Shown: piece by piece, positions 10,792 through 26,347 of the stretch
Layout of the letters: the number at the start of each line of letters is the position of its first letter
Position numbering within the stretch: the stretch's first letter is position 1
Origin: Panagrolaimus kolymaensis
Lineage: Eukaryota; Nematoda; Chromadorea; Rhabditida; Panagrolaimidae
Assembly: GCA_028622995.1 (NCBI GenBank)
Contig: JAJQJQ010000041.1
Span: 1,302,001 to 1,366,000, forward strand
Reading direction: 5' to 3'
Length of the DNA: 64,000 bases
The notes under the pieces: model-generated
Told to the model about the DNA's origin: nothing
The model's input: the letters and a program-made list of their open reading frames with translations, nothing else
The model's database searches: none
Program-made: the position numbers and the translations under genes

Positions 10792-11425
10792 TTACATATA
10801 CTTTTCTGTAATAAGTTTAAATGCCATAGTAAGTTGTTGTTTTTCTTTAGGATCATTCTTGTCAAAATAAATTCTAAAAAGTGAAATTTTATAAAGAATT
10901 TTATTTAAAGTTACTATTTTTTCTATAGGAACTTTTTTCTTTCCTTTAAATCAATTCAACCATTTTAAAAACCTACGAGAATTTATCAAAACTTTTTACT
11001 TGTAAAATATTTACGACTTCATTAACTTCGTCAATTGTTTCATAAATAAGTTTAGTCATTAATAAAAAGGTTTTTAAATTTGGTCCAAGAATGAGATATT
11101 TCAAAGCTTTTATATCAAGCTCAAATGCAAGAATACATAATCGAGAAAAGGATGGGAGAATATATGAAAGATTTTTCTCCAACCAGGATATTGGAGCATG
11201 ATATATAAACAAATAATTTTTAATTTCTAAAGGGTTAGCATAATCGTATTTGAATTCCATTTTATAAGAAAGTTCTAAATCATCAACAATTTGAATTCGT
11301 TTCTTTGACAATTTTCGAGTCCAGGAATTAATTTGAATAAAAGCAGCAAGAGTTGAAGCATCGCATATTTCAATAAAACGGTTTTGAATTACCCATGGAA
11401 GAAAAGAAAAAGAAAAAGTTGTCAT
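10792..11425 (-). CDS. Divergent F-box-like family protein
   Basis: Starting at the ATG at 11425, the protein reads TFSFSFLPWVIQNRFIEICDAS, the same N-terminal pattern (short hydrophobic start, LP, RF.E.CD) as the genes at 51229 and 60966. The pattern resembles nematode F-box proteins, which recruit substrates to SCF ubiquitin ligases, but the F-box is too divergent to be certain. The main exon is open to a stop near 10973. A second open stretch on the same strand (about 10792-10905, ending KLITEKYM) is probably the last exon, but I could not find a splice that keeps both frames, so the 3' structure is uncertain. Confidence 0.5.
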
Positions 11426-12521
11426 GGTTTGATAATTAACGACGGCCAATAAAATGAATGATTTGGAAGAGAAAAAAATCGGAAGCTTTAAGTTTGTTTA
11501 TTATTTTTGCCATCGCCATACAAGTGAGAAGAGATGATCTCACAAAGAAAAAAAGCAAAGATGTCACAAATCCATAAACTACAAAATACAAGTAGATCTG
11601 TAAAGAAAAATTCGATAATTACTCTAAAGCGTTTTTTTATGAATTCATAAAATGTTTAAAAAAATACTGTTTTCCAAATTTTTCTTCTTTAGAATTCATA
11701 GTTTCTTGATTAAAAATATGTTTTTTCCACTCTCGTAGTATAAATACCATAATGGGATTGGATTAGCTTCTCATCCATTTAGTTTTTAATGTATTAAATG
11801 TTAGCAAAAAATGCATTGGAAAACATTCTCTAGAAAAAAGTTCAAATTCTTCAAAAAGTTTCTCTTTATCCTAATCTGTAACGATGGTGGAAATTTATTG
11901 TATGAGAAACAACAACATTTGTAGATTTTTTTCGTTAACATTTACTGTATTCAAAATCAAATATTTCACCAAAGATTACTTATGCAATCAAAAACATTTC
12001 AAAAAAAACGGAGCAAACATAATAAAAATAAGAACATTGAAACATTAAGTTTATTCGGTCAATGCTAATAATAAGCTTTTCAAAAAAAAACATGATTTTA
12101 GTAGAACAAATTAAAAAACGTGAAACCTTTTCTTGGTCTCTAACAAAAAAATGAAGCATCCAAAAAAGTAACATTTTTAAATGCTCTGTGTTTCTTGTAG
12201 CGAAAGTTTGAGAAAAGCTTGTGATTGCTCTTCGCTCCATTCCCAAAAAAATATTGAAGTCAATCATTTTCATTTGCTTTTTTTCATCTCTTTCGAATTT
12301 CTTCAATTTGTTTATTCATATGAATAAAATTAGTCGTTATTACTTCCTCTTTTCCATATTATCCATATTCTTTAACTTTTGTCATTCAACTCATATGAAA
12401 CATTTATCACTTTGCTTATTTTCGGGTTTTATTACGTGTCTGACTTTATAGTGTTTTATTCACACTCTTTTTTATCGATATTAACCACTTGTCCTTTTCA
12501 GTTGTGAGTAACCATATCAAT
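11426..12521. other. Intergenic, nothing recognised
   Basis: About 1.1 kb of AT-rich DNA with no convincing exon on either strand. A good acceptor (CCTTTTCAG) near 12501 precedes the ubiquitin-like gene and may be a trans-splice site. Confidence 0.45.
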
Positions 12522-12776
12522 ATGCAAATTTTTTTAACACCCTGGTCCAAATCAATGTCGATCCTGATATTCCTATTGCAGCAATAAAAGCTCAAATTCA
12601 AACCCTTCAAGGAACTCCTGCAGCACAACAACGCCTCGTATTTAACGGTAAGTTGCCATTTTTCATCTTTCCTTTATAAATCTTATTCTCTATTTTTAGC
12701 TCAAGAACTGAATGATGGCAGCACACTCGACGAAAACAACATCGCACCAAATTCCACCATCCATGTTTGGCTCTGA
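12522..12776 (+). CDS. Small ubiquitin-like protein, no diglycine end, frameshift near start
   Basis: Two exons (12522-12647, 12700-12776) encode a ubiquitin fold of about 67 residues. It opens with MQIF, then, after a one-base shift, VNVDPDIPIAAIKAQIQ, AAQQRLVFNAQELNDGSTL and a final STIHVWL followed by TGA. The order and spacing match ubiquitin (strand 1, helix with K.KIQ, QQRLIFAG.L.DG.TL, STLHL). The C-terminal RLRGG is missing, so it cannot be conjugated as ubiquitin is. The T run at about 12528-12534 needs one more T to join the start to the rest; as given, the frame is broken there. This may be an assembly homopolymer error or real decay. Confidence 0.7.
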
Positions 12777-13003
12777 TCTTCAAGGACGACTTCGCAACCA
12801 GCAGCTGTTTAATTTTAATATGTCATTAGTGACAAACTTTTATTTTTTTTGTTGAAAATAAAATCTTTTTAAAAACTTTTGTGTCTTTTTTCTGTTTTGA
12901 TTGTCTTAGTTTCAATCTTTAGTTTAAAAGAATACAGTAAAAATGAGAAATTTATTTACAAAACAAAACAAAACATCAAAAATCAATACAAAAGATAAAA
13001 TAA

Positions 13004-14334
13004 TCAAAATGTTTGGAATTTAATTTCAAGTTTGTCTGGCGCTGCTGCACGTGATTCAAGCATTCTTTTCAGAGCTTTAACTTCGGTTGGATATCGACGA
13101 GATAAGAATGAAAGAGTGAAATGGGCATTTGCATGTTTCTAAAAAGTAAGAAAATTAGTTAAATAATGAATGTGTAAAAGAAAAAAATATTACTTTCATA
13201 AATTTAAGAAAACTTTCAGCATCAAAATCATCGTAATTTATATGATCCACTCTAAGCACTTGAAGTTTTGAAAAAGGAGGAAGTTTGATGAGATTTTTAA
13301 ATGTTTCATTTGTAACACTACACATAGATAAGCTAAAAAACAGAAGCAAGCTTTAAGCGAAGATTAAATATGGCATAAACTTACAGTGCAAATTTTCTAA
13401 TATGTGGTAATTTTCCAAGTACATTTTCCAATGGAACAAGAGTTCTGTCTTTAGTGATTTCAACATCTCGAAAATAAACATTTTGAACCATTGGAGATGA
13501 TGATATAAGCTTTTCATATTCAGGCCATGTTAAATCTTGTTGATATAAGAAGAGATCATTTAGGTTACATGAAACAACTTGAGAAAGGAATTGAGACACC
13601 ATCAATCGATTTGAAACATATAAACATCGTTCATTTTTCTGGAATGGATCATCTTTAAATTGAGAAATAATACCATCGAGAATCAATTTCTTTTGAGAAA
13701 AAGCATCGCCAATAAGCATTTTTCCACTCGTTATTGATAGCTTTAAAGGTTCTTCTTTTTCATTTGAATAGCCATGCCATGTCGCATTGTCGCTACATTT
13801 GATAAGTTTCTTAATAACTAGCAAATCATCGCGATCCTTTTCAGCAATTATTTCTTCAAGTACCTCCTTTTCATTTTGATCATATTTCTGTTGTTGTTTT
13901 TCCAAAGTAGCAATCTATAAAAATGATAAGTGAAAGAGATACTATAAACAACAAACACTTACCTTTTCATGAAGCTTCTTATTTGTTGCTTGTAATTCAG
14001 CAATGATTTGATCCTTTTGAGCTATTTCATCTTTGAGAGCGTTAATGGAATCATCATCACCAGGACTACCAGCATTTTGCTTTTTGTTGTCGTTTTCTTT
14101 CAAATTCATATCCTTCTTTTTCAATAAATTGTTTTCTTTTAAAAGTCGAACGTTTTCATTTAACAATGCATTGATTCTTTCTTCATAATCATAAGCTAAT
14201 TTCCTATATTCACCAGCTTCATTCGGTTGTGTAACTTTTTGAGAATGTGATAAAGTTGTAGGAACATTTTCAAGAGCAGGAGATGATGATGGTTGAAGAG
14301 ATTGACCACGAGACTTTTGAGGATTGACTACCAT
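13004..14334 (-). CDS. Coiled-coil / F-box-like family protein, intact paralogue
   Basis: Four exons (13963-14334, 13385-13914, 13194-13332, 13004-13138) keep phase throughout and encode 391 residues. A proline/serine-rich start is followed by an acidic-basic coiled coil (about residues 50-140, including ALLNENVRLLKENNLLKKK), then the F-box-like family globular part (LGKLPHIRKF, TNETFKNLIKLPPFSKLQVL). It is the intact relative of the gene at 5535-7776 but has one coiled-coil exon where that gene has three. The partner and function are unknown. The next gene upstream on this strand, the vWA gene, also has a relative beside the other paralogue, so the pair was probably duplicated together. Confidence 0.75.
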
Positions 14335-14757
14335 ATTTAGCGAATGGATCTAAAAATCATGGAATTAATTTTACATAAAGAAGTCAAAGTTAAAATCACG
14401 AAAATACATAATTCTCAAACGCAAAAAAACAACATTTGAAAAGAGTTTTCATAGTAACATTTTTTTAAAGCCAGAAATGAAAAGAACGCAAAGAGTGGCT
14501 TTGTGTTTTCCAAAAAACTTTCGAAAAATTTTTAGCGCCATTTTTTTTTCGTTCGTTTTTCTTTTTTCTTTTTTTATGAAAGCCAATAATATCAAAGTCG
14601 TCAATGAAAAAGTTCAGTATAATTATGTATCTTTTTAAATCTCTTCAAAATGCTTATAAACTTTTTTTTAAATTTTTAGCTTTTACATGTCCTTGGTAGT
14701 TGGTGGTGTTTCAACATTAAAGCTTTATTAACAAATATAATCTTTAAAAATTAGTTA

Positions 14758-18420
<3,663 letters not shown>

Positions 18421-18470
18421 TGTAATGTGGAAGCAAAAAAATTATACAAAGTAAATATAAGGAGCCATGA

Positions 18471-18482
18471 GCCCTTTAAATA
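18471..18482 (-). promoter_or_regulatory. TATA-like box of the vWA gene
   Basis: TATTTAAAGGGC on the minus strand, about 55 bp upstream of the ATG at 18420. It resembles the box of the related gene at 4028-4924. Confidence 0.45.
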
Positions 18483-18608
18483 TGGGTAAATTATTTCCAC
18501 AAAAACAACAATGCTTATGAAAACGCGTCAGAAGAAATCGAAAAATTTAAACCACGACTTTTATTATCTCAAAGTTTTTCTTTTCCAAAGCCATTAATTT
18601 GCTATATT

Positions 18609-19560
18609 ATGTCGCAGCAAAGTTTCTTGGTGTATAACAAACTCATGCAATCATGCAAATATTTTGCAATTAAAAAAAAAGCAACTTTAATTTGGAATTT
18701 GCAAAATGCTTTTCAAAGCAATGAAGGTCCAATTTTTGTTAAAAATTCTTTGTATGGTCTCAAAATAAACCAAATATTGCAAACGTTTGAGAAACTTTGG
18801 ATAGGAAATACAATGAAAATAATTACATTAAAAACGGAAAATGTGTTTTCAAGTATTGCAAATAAGATATGTATTTCCACTGTGAAGTATTTAGAAATCC
18901 GACGACAAAATTTTACTTTTAATGAATTTAAAAAGATAGCGCATGCTGGATTAATAGAAAAAATACGTCTTAGTAAAACAATGGTTTTAAATGGGGCAGA
19001 TGACGCAACAGAAACTCCACTTGAAAATGTTTTAGAACTTTTACCCAATGCAATTTTTATAAAGTAAGTTACATATTAGCTAGCTATTTAAGTATTAAAG
19101 TAGGCTTTCATATGTAAGAATTCAGTTAAGAAATTTGTACAAAATTTTGTTTTTATTTAAACAAATTATTTGGACGAAAATTATTATTATCAAAGCTTTT
19201 AAATGTTTTTTATAGCTGGCAAAATCATACTCAGGCTTCTGTTACTAATGTTTATGCTGAAACTTCTCATAACATTTCAAAGCTTAAAAGAAATGCGAAA
19301 CTTTCATTTCTCCGATTATCCTTTAACGAATTATTTGATATTACTTCATTTTCGAAATTTATCAAGGTGAATATATCATAATTCTGCGGTAGCTTTGTAA
19401 CTCTTAGTTTTAGGAAAATATAGCAAAAAAATCTACGTGGTATATTCGCCTTCATTCCAATGTGACACACGTAAATAACGTTAATAGTTTTATTTCTAAA
19501 ATCGATTTTGGTGAGATTCACAAAAACGATTTGCCTTTAATTAGCATTGAACATAATTGA
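18609..19560 (+). CDS. Divergent F-box-like family protein
   Basis: Three exons (18609-19063, 19216-19366, 19414-19560) with matching phases. It opens with FLVYNKLMQSCKYFAIKKK, a start shared by nematode F-box-like families, followed by weak leucine-rich-like repeats (KYLEIRRQNFTFNEFKKIAHAG, PLENVLELLPNAIFI). The phrase PLENVLELLPN also appears in the coiled-coil/F-box-like genes of this window (PLENVLGKLPH), so they share this module. It is probably a substrate receptor for a ubiquitin ligase, but the F-box itself is not clear. Confidence 0.6.
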
Positions 19561-19892
19561 TTTCTTTTTTCACGATGAATGTTAGCTTTTTTTGGCTTTG
19601 ATGTATAATCGTAAAATAAAAAACTTTTTCTATTATTCATTTTCCTTTTCAATGAAAGAAATGAGTCGAGCAAAAAAAATTAGTCATTAATTTTTACTAA
19701 TCTTTTTATAATTTACAAACAAAAGTCCATAAGAGTTTTTGTTCTTATCTTTTTGCAATGTTTAAATATATATGAAGCCCATTTTTTGCAAAAAAGGCAA
19801 ATTTATCCCGTCTGTTAAATATTTCACCGCTACTAAGAATTTTAAAATGCCTGTAGACTCATTAAGCTGTATTTGCATCCAAAGATTTAAAT

Positions 19893-20001
19893 GTTGGTTA
19901 TCCGATATGAATACTGCTGAATATTTCGTTATGATGATGAACAAGTTAATAATGCAAAAGCCAATCTTCAAACTGCAATGAAACGTCTTCTTAAACAAAA
20001 G
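19893..20001 (+). pseudogene. Degraded fragment related to the small protein gene at 20058-20886
   Basis: The plus strand encodes YDDEQVNNAKANLQTAMKRL, which matches YDDENVNDAKADFQKALEEL from the last exon of the adjacent minus-strand gene. Upstream, VGYPI hints at LGYMD of that gene, but a stop and a frame change intervene. This makes it an inverted, decayed partial duplicate next to its source. Confidence 0.55.
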
Positions 20002-20242
20002 GTATATTCAAAATTTTTTATTTATTACAAATATTGAATGCCACGTATTTAGAATTTTTAGGCAGCGTATTCTTTAAATTGGGTATAAAGGTCTTCCAAT
20101 GCTTTTTGAAAGTCAGCTTTTGCATCATTAACATTTTCATCATCATAATCAATGATATCCATGTAACCGAGTAATTTATTAATCTGAAAAACAAGATTGA
20201 TTATGATGAAAAAGAATTTTTTTTAAAACGTACGTTCGTTAA

Positions 20243-20435
20243 AGGAACATAGCTATTTGATGCCTTTTTCAAAATTTCGTTTTACGGGAGCTGAATTCAT
20301 ACTTCGCCAACCGGCAATTTGAATTTACGTGCAACTACAGTAAATGACACGTTAAATTCAAACACGCGCTTGGCATTCGCAAAATTCAGCTCCCGTAAAC
20401 GAAATTTCAAAAAGGCTGCAAATAGCTATGGCCCT
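20243..20435. mobile_element. TTAA element A, copy 1
   Basis: 193 bp between TTAA at 20239-20242 and the shared TTAA at 20436-20439. Inverted ends of about 55 bp start AGGAACATAGCTATTTG / AGGGCCATAGCTATTTG. The sequence appears identical to copy 2 at 30591-30783. No coding capacity. Confidence 0.85.
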
Positions 20436-20439
20436 TTAA

Positions 20440-20630
20440 AGAGACATAGCTATTTCATGCCTTTTCAAAAATTTCGATACTGGGGCTGATAGGAACAGTC
20501 GGGGCGGCGCGTGTTTGAATTACCGTGTCACTTCTGTCTTACACGGTAATTCAAACACGCGCCTTACCAAGTGTAACTTGCAGTGCCCGCAAACGAAATT
20601 TCAAAAAAGGCATGAAATAGCTATGTCCCT
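20440..20630. mobile_element. TTAA element B, copy 1
   Basis: 191 bp between the shared TTAA at 20436-20439 and TTAA at 20631-20634. Inverted ends start AGAGACATAGCTATTTCATG / AGGGACATAGCTATTTCATG. The interior holds a GC-richer palindrome around GGCGCGTGTTTGAATTACCG. A second copy, split by an hAT MITE, is at 29902-30586. Confidence 0.85.
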
Positions 20631-21223
20631 TTAAAATGTGTTGTTGCATACCATCTTCCAAACTGTTATATTGACGATAAGTTTGTTCAAATTGTGCATA
20701 TTTTTCAACAGTTTTCGGGTACGTTGGAAGATGGCGATAAACTTGATGATGATGAGCTTCATTATTTGACATTGCATTTGGGATCAAGTTGAATAAACCA
20801 AAATGACCATCAGAATCAGCCATAGTTAAAATGTAGATAACGACCATTTTTGACAGCAGCAATTTACAGGAATGAAGCTTATTCATGTATTTTTACTACT
20901 TTTATACTATTTCTAGGATATGAAAATGCAAATGTCCCTGCTTTCCCTTATTTTACATTCTTTTTTTTGTCTCATCATTGTTGTGATAAATCTCAAAAAC
21001 ACATAACTCATAATAACAATTATAGCTTTGAATAAAATCTAATTATTCCACTATTTTATTTGTGAGTAACATTGAATTGCTACAAGATTTTTTAAAGATA
21101 TACCGAAATTTATAAAAACTTTGAATCAATTTTCTTCAATACTTGAGTTGCATCTAACCTTTCTATGGGTCACAAATATTTAGTTTTTTAATTTAAACTT
21201 GATAAACTTTGTAAAGCATTAAT

Positions 21224-21752
21224 TGTTAGGTCCCAAAAGTCTGCGCATGACTCCGGCAATATGGGCACGAGGTATGAGAGTTATCTTAGATTTATTATAA
21301 CATTACAAATATATAAATACATAATTATAACACCCTGGTTAGCTAGACTTACAAGGGACAATGATAAAGAGAAGCTTGGGAAGTATTATAATGCACCTAG
21401 CATTAGACTGGGACGCCATCGATAACGACAGGAGTGAATTGAGGAGTTTTTATAGTTTCTTCCCTAAATAAGTGGACTAATGCCATGGACAACTGAGGTT
21501 GCATATAATTGGCTGTTTGCAGACATATGTGTATCAATTGCGAAAGTGGCGGCAAATACCCATTAATGTCGCTTACAATAGTAGTATGACATTGGGTTCA
21601 TTGCCATTCCATAAATAGAAAGTGTTTGCAGAGGTTGCAATAATGTCACGTAGCATATTAAAATGGGCTGCAGCTGCCTGTCCACGCTTGCCTGCAGTGC
21701 ATATGTCGGTTAATTAAATGGGGAATGTTTCCGTAAACGGAGGTGCTTAACA
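21224..21752. mobile_element. Possible solo LTR or other decayed repeat
   Basis: A 529-bp stretch, GC-richer than its surroundings, begins TGTTAGG and ends CTTAACA (TG...CA with short inverted ends) and has a TATAAATA box near 21313. No clear target duplication is visible and no second copy lies in the window, so the boundaries are tentative. The rest of 20887-22247 shows no gene. Confidence 0.25.
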
Positions 21753-22247
21753 AAATTTTAGCAAACATTTTTTTTACGACTAAGCTTTAATTTAAAAATT
21801 AAAGTTGATTAATTACATTATAATTTCTAAATTATTTCGATAGTTAAAAATACGATTTAAACAATAAGAAAAATTCAAGTGAAAAGAAAATTGGTTATAT
21901 CCACTTTTTTGAATTTAGCAAAAATAGAATTTTGCTTTAACGGGTTATTTTGTATTGATTTATCGTAAAAAAAACTTGAAATGACTTTAAGAATAATTCG
22001 TCCAAGCATTAAGAAAATAAAAATAAGACAAATTTTTTCTTTAAAAAAAAGCCAATAATGTGTGTATGTTTAATTTTTTATCGAATCATAGTTAATCAAA
22101 ACCCATTCTATTTATGAAAGTAATTCCAACTTGAATTTATTAATAAAAAATTTACTCAAATTTAAAAATTAATTTTACAATCATTTTTTTACACGTATTC
22201 ATTTAAAATTTTCAAGCAAAATTCTTTTTTTTAAATATATCATATAA

Positions 22248-23543
22248 TTAATAAGTATGATAACCTTCACCAGATTTTCTTCCAAATTTTCCTGAAATTG
22301 CCAAATCATCCAAAGATTTACAAGGTTCAAATCTAGGATCATCGGGAAATCTTTGATGCCAACCATCCACAACAAATTTCATTGTATCAAGTCCAATAAA
22401 ATCAATAAGTTCAAATGGACCCATTGGATGTCCAGTGCCTAATTTCATAGCTGCGTCGATATCTTCCTTGGTTGCATCTTGTCTTTCAAACATTCTAATA
22501 GCTTCAAGCAAATATGGAATAAGGAGACGATTAACAATAAATCCATGAGTATCTCGACATCGAACAGGGGTTTTACCAAGTTGTCGACAAAATTCCAAAA
22601 GGGCTTCATATACTTCATTTGAAGTTTCTTCACCTTTTATAACTTCCACTAATTTCATTGCTGGCACGGGATTAAAAAAATGTAAACCAGCAAAACGAGA
22701 TTTGGGCTTGAATTTATCCGCCACATCTTGAAGGAGGAATGACGAAGTGTTTGTGGCAATAATGCAAGTCCTAAAAAATTTATCATAACTTTTATTTTTG
22801 TTTTTAAAAAATATTTGTTTTTTGGGTTGTTTAAATCTGAGTTATTGGATTAGAAACTAAAATACCGAAATTAAAAAATTGCAAATGTTTGATCTCCAAT
22901 AAATTCTCAAAGAAAGCAACTAATTTTTAGCAACAAAATAAAAAACTTGCAAAAATTCTTTCTTTTTTTTGAGTGTTCTTTTATCAAGAATAATCGCCTT
23001 ATTTTTTTCTTATCTGTTCATTGCCGAAAAAATGTTACAGTAGCTACTAAATAAAGAGACATCAAAAAGGATCTCTTTATAAATGGAATTTCAAAAACTT
23101 AAAATTTAAAACAAAAATGTTTGAATTCAGGCATTCGCTACCTTGGGTTTGTAAAAATATTTTTGAAAAACTTACTCTGACACAACATTTTCAATTTCAG
23201 CTAATAATTTTTGTTTAACTTTTAAGTTTTCAACCACAGCTTCAATAACTAAATCGGCATCTTCAAGATTAGCTTCAGAAAGATTTGTGCAAAGTTTAAG
23301 ATTATCTAAACAACCATCAATAAAATCATTTTGAGCTTCCATTTCATTTGGAAAACGTTTCTTTGCAATTCGAGCGAGGCCATTAGTAAGTTTGGTTTTA
23401 GTTTGAGAAAGTTTATCCATACTTCGTCCGATGAGAGTAATATTGAAGCCTTTTTCGATTGCAACTTGAGCTATTCCAGCTCCCATTAATCCCGAACCAA
23501 TAATAACAATATTTTCTATTTCAAATGGAATTTCAACACCCAT
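22248..23543 (-). CDS. 3-hydroxyacyl-CoA dehydrogenase (HADH family)
   Basis: Two exons (23176-23543 and 22248-22770, split codon TCA GA|G) encode 296 residues, the normal length of the short-chain mitochondrial enzyme. It oxidises 3-hydroxyacyl-CoA with NAD+ in fatty-acid beta-oxidation. The Rossmann motif GSGLMGAGIAQ is at residues 16-26. The catalytic His lies in HFFNPVPAMKLVEV and the C-terminal dimer domain in GHPMGPFELIDFIGLDT. There is no obvious mitochondrial presequence before MGVEIPFEIENIVIIG, so the protein may be cytosolic or peroxisomal, or carry an unseen leader. The 405-bp intron is long for this window. Confidence 0.93.
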
Positions 23544-24934
23544 GGTTTTGGTTTTATTTGAAGTTGTCGAAGGTTTTAAAAAATAAGCAGGCGATTGAGA
23601 GAGTTTTTAGAAGTACCTAACGATGTCCGAAAATATGGAGTTTATATAAGATTTTTCTTATCAGGTCCATCCTTCTTCGCCATCTATCATTCACGTGAAC
23701 TTTTTTTTTGAATGGGCCGAAATAAATTGAGGAAAACTTCCCAAAAATATTTACAAGCAAGCATCAGACCATTCATGAAAGAAAATAAAATTGAATAACT
23801 ACAAAGGAAGTTTGAAAATGGCATATAAAAAAACAATATTTTTTTTTAGAAGATGCATATAGGGTGGCTGAGATGGATCACACCATTAATTTCTATTGCA
23901 TGCTTATCTTATTTTCTTATATTTCAATGCTGCTCTCCAAAATTTTAATGTTTTTTTCTCTGTTTTATTTTTGTCGCTAGCTATTTTAGTATGCGACGAA
24001 TCATTCATTCTTCATCATCCGATTTCAAAGGCGATCATTTCAGCTACAAAACATTTTTTTACATATTACAGTAAGCATGCATGTGCAAAGACACGACGAA
24101 GTTGAATGAACCCATTTTTTAAGTGGTCTGCAAACACACACAGGAAAACGACATTTTTAATTAAAATCGGGTGATTCTCTTCTTTAACTACATCCGAATT
24201 CTTTTTCTACTGTAAAAGTAATAACAGGATCCAACAACCAACCAACTAACTAACTAACATCATTGTCCACTCAAATTCACTTGAAAAAGATAACTATCAC
24301 ATCAATTAAGTATATGTTGTGTTTATGCCTTTTTTATTATCAAAAAATAAAATAAAACCATTTCTTGCAATAACGGAAAAAAAGCGTTTCAATGCATAAT
24401 AGTTATTAAAAAAAATATTCAAGAGCAAAAAACATCCATACTAAAATCAATTCAAAGCAGCAAGCCTTGAAGCAGCATCAGAAAGCAAAAGCATCTTTCT
24501 TCATTTTTTGAGCTTTTGCTTTCCATGTTTTTTTCCCCAAACAAAAAGCCTTTAGGGGAGAAAGAAAAAACTCTCGAAAAGAATAAAAAAATAATGCATT
24601 GTCGCGTGTGTGAGTCGTTCATCAGCATTCAAAAAACAACGTTCATCATCAAAATTGATTTTCCGATATCTTCTCATTTTTGGTATTGGGTTATATTTAT
24701 TTATTAATCCTCTTTTATTTTATTACACTTATTGGATAAATAACAACTACTTGGTATGTTTCATTTTTATCCCATTCATAGCTAACACTAAAAATAGTTC
24801 TTTCAAAAATGTTTGATAACTTTTTCGTTTGTTACGTCGCTTTAATAATATTTCTTCATCGCTATTTTTTTTTTCTCCCTCTCACTTCATTGAATTTCTT
24901 TATTTATGGTTTGTTTTTTAGAATCTTCTTCAAC
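23544..24934. other. Intergenic, upstream of alpha-SNAP
   Basis: AT-rich; short AACT repeats near 24230-24260. An acceptor-like TTTTTTAG at 24914-24921, 13 bp before the SNAP ATG, is a likely trans-splice site. No gene seen. Confidence 0.4.
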
Positions 24935-26037
24935 ATGTCAGATAACGAAGCCAAAGCTCGTGCAAAATTAGCTGAAGCTGAAAAGAAGGGAAAGAAGGGT
25001 GGATTCTTTGGTCTTTTTGGTGGTGGATCTACTGATGATACAGCAAATTTATATATTCAAGTTAGTTTTGCTTATTGAAATAATAATCAATAACAAGTAA
25101 TATATGTATGCTTTTAGGCTGGAAATTTATTCAAAATATCAAAAAATTGGGGTGAAGCTGGAAAAGCTTTTGAACGTGCTGCCGCTTCATATGATAGTGA
25201 TGGAAAGCATAATGCTGCAATGCAATATTGTGAAGCAGGAAATTGTTATCGTAAAAGTGATCCAGTAAAAGCTGTGCATATGATTTTAAAAGCAGCTGAA
25301 ATTTATACTGATATGGGAAGATTTTCAATGGCTGCAAAGAATCATATTACCGTCGCTGAAATTTATGATACTGAAGCACCGAATATGGAAGAAGCTATGA
25401 AACATTATGCTAAAGCTGCAGATTATTATAAAGGTGAAGAACAACGTGTTACTGCTGTAAAATCATTGGAAAAAGTTGCCATGTATGCTGCTCAACTTGG
25501 ACAATTACGAAAAGCTATTGAAACATTTGAAGAAATTGCATTTTATCAAGCTGATCATAATACTCTAAAGTATGCTGCTAAGAATACATTCTTCAAAGCA
25601 TTGATATGTCATTTAAATCTTGATACTGTAAGTTGCTTTTTATCTCATTTTAGTAGTCTGTAATGAAGGTGGTTAACAAGTGTTGAATGTTTTCACCTCA
25701 AATATGTTTGCTGTTTACACAACTTTGTTGCTTTTAATTCTTTTCACACACTTTCTTTACCAAAACCTTACTAATCTTTTCATGTTTTCAGCTCGATACC
25801 ACTCATGCTGTAACACGTTATGGTGAAAGAGATCCATCATTTGTTGAATCAAGAGAATGTAAATTGATCAAATCTCTCGTAGAAGCTATTGATAACAAAG
25901 ATGTTGATGCTTATACTGAAGAAGTTGTGAAATTTGATAAAATCATTAAACTTGATTCATGGACAACTCATATGTTACTTCAACCTAAGAAAACTATTGG
26001 TCCTGCAGATGCTATTGACGATAATGATCTTTGTTAA
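24935..26037 (+). CDS. Alpha-SNAP (soluble NSF attachment protein)
   Basis: Three exons (24935-25060, 25118-25627, 25792-26037), all phase 0, encode 293 residues, as in other animals. Alpha-SNAP binds assembled SNARE bundles and recruits the ATPase NSF to take them apart after membrane fusion. The membrane-inserting loop FFGLFGGGS is at about residues 24-32. TPR-like helices follow, with the conserved AAEIYTDMGRFSMAAKNHI and ADYYKGEE. The C-terminal NSF-stimulating end matches (DSWTTHMLLQPKKTI), with an acidic tail. No oddities. Confidence 0.95.
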
Positions 26038-26347
26038 TCAAATATGTATTTTGCCACACACAAAAAATGAAAATTCACTTTTGAACTTTTAATAATAATG
26101 TATTTTCTGTTTCATGTTTTGCTAAATTTCTTTTCTTCGTCCTTTTTTGCTTAAAATACCCTTTATTGGATAGAAGGGTTATTTTTAACTTAATTTTTTG
26201 TCTTGTTTTTTATTATTTGCTTTTATAAATATAGTTTAATACATCACCATTGACATTAATATATTGTATTATTTATTTATTTTGTGTAATAAATTAATTT
26301 CGTGCTAAACTTTGAAACATTGGATCTTGAAGGACGCAGAACTTTAA

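Larger units (their letters stand above)
20058..20886 (-). pseudogene. Small probable secreted protein gene, exon split by two TTAA elements
   Basis: The protein starts at the ATG at 20886 (or 20847), with a hydrophobic stretch KLLLSKMVVIYILTMA that may be a signal peptide. It continues with a His/Asn-rich part and YPKTVEKYAQFEQTYRQYNS, up to MQQHIL. Elements B and A (20243-20630) are inserted at a TTAA three codons before a GTACGT donor. With both removed, the exon reads MQQHILTN and splices in phase to INKLLGYMDIIDYDDEN, ending KEYAA and TAA at 20058-20060. With the elements present, translation runs into B and stops about 25 residues later. I do not recognise the family. Confidence 0.6.
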
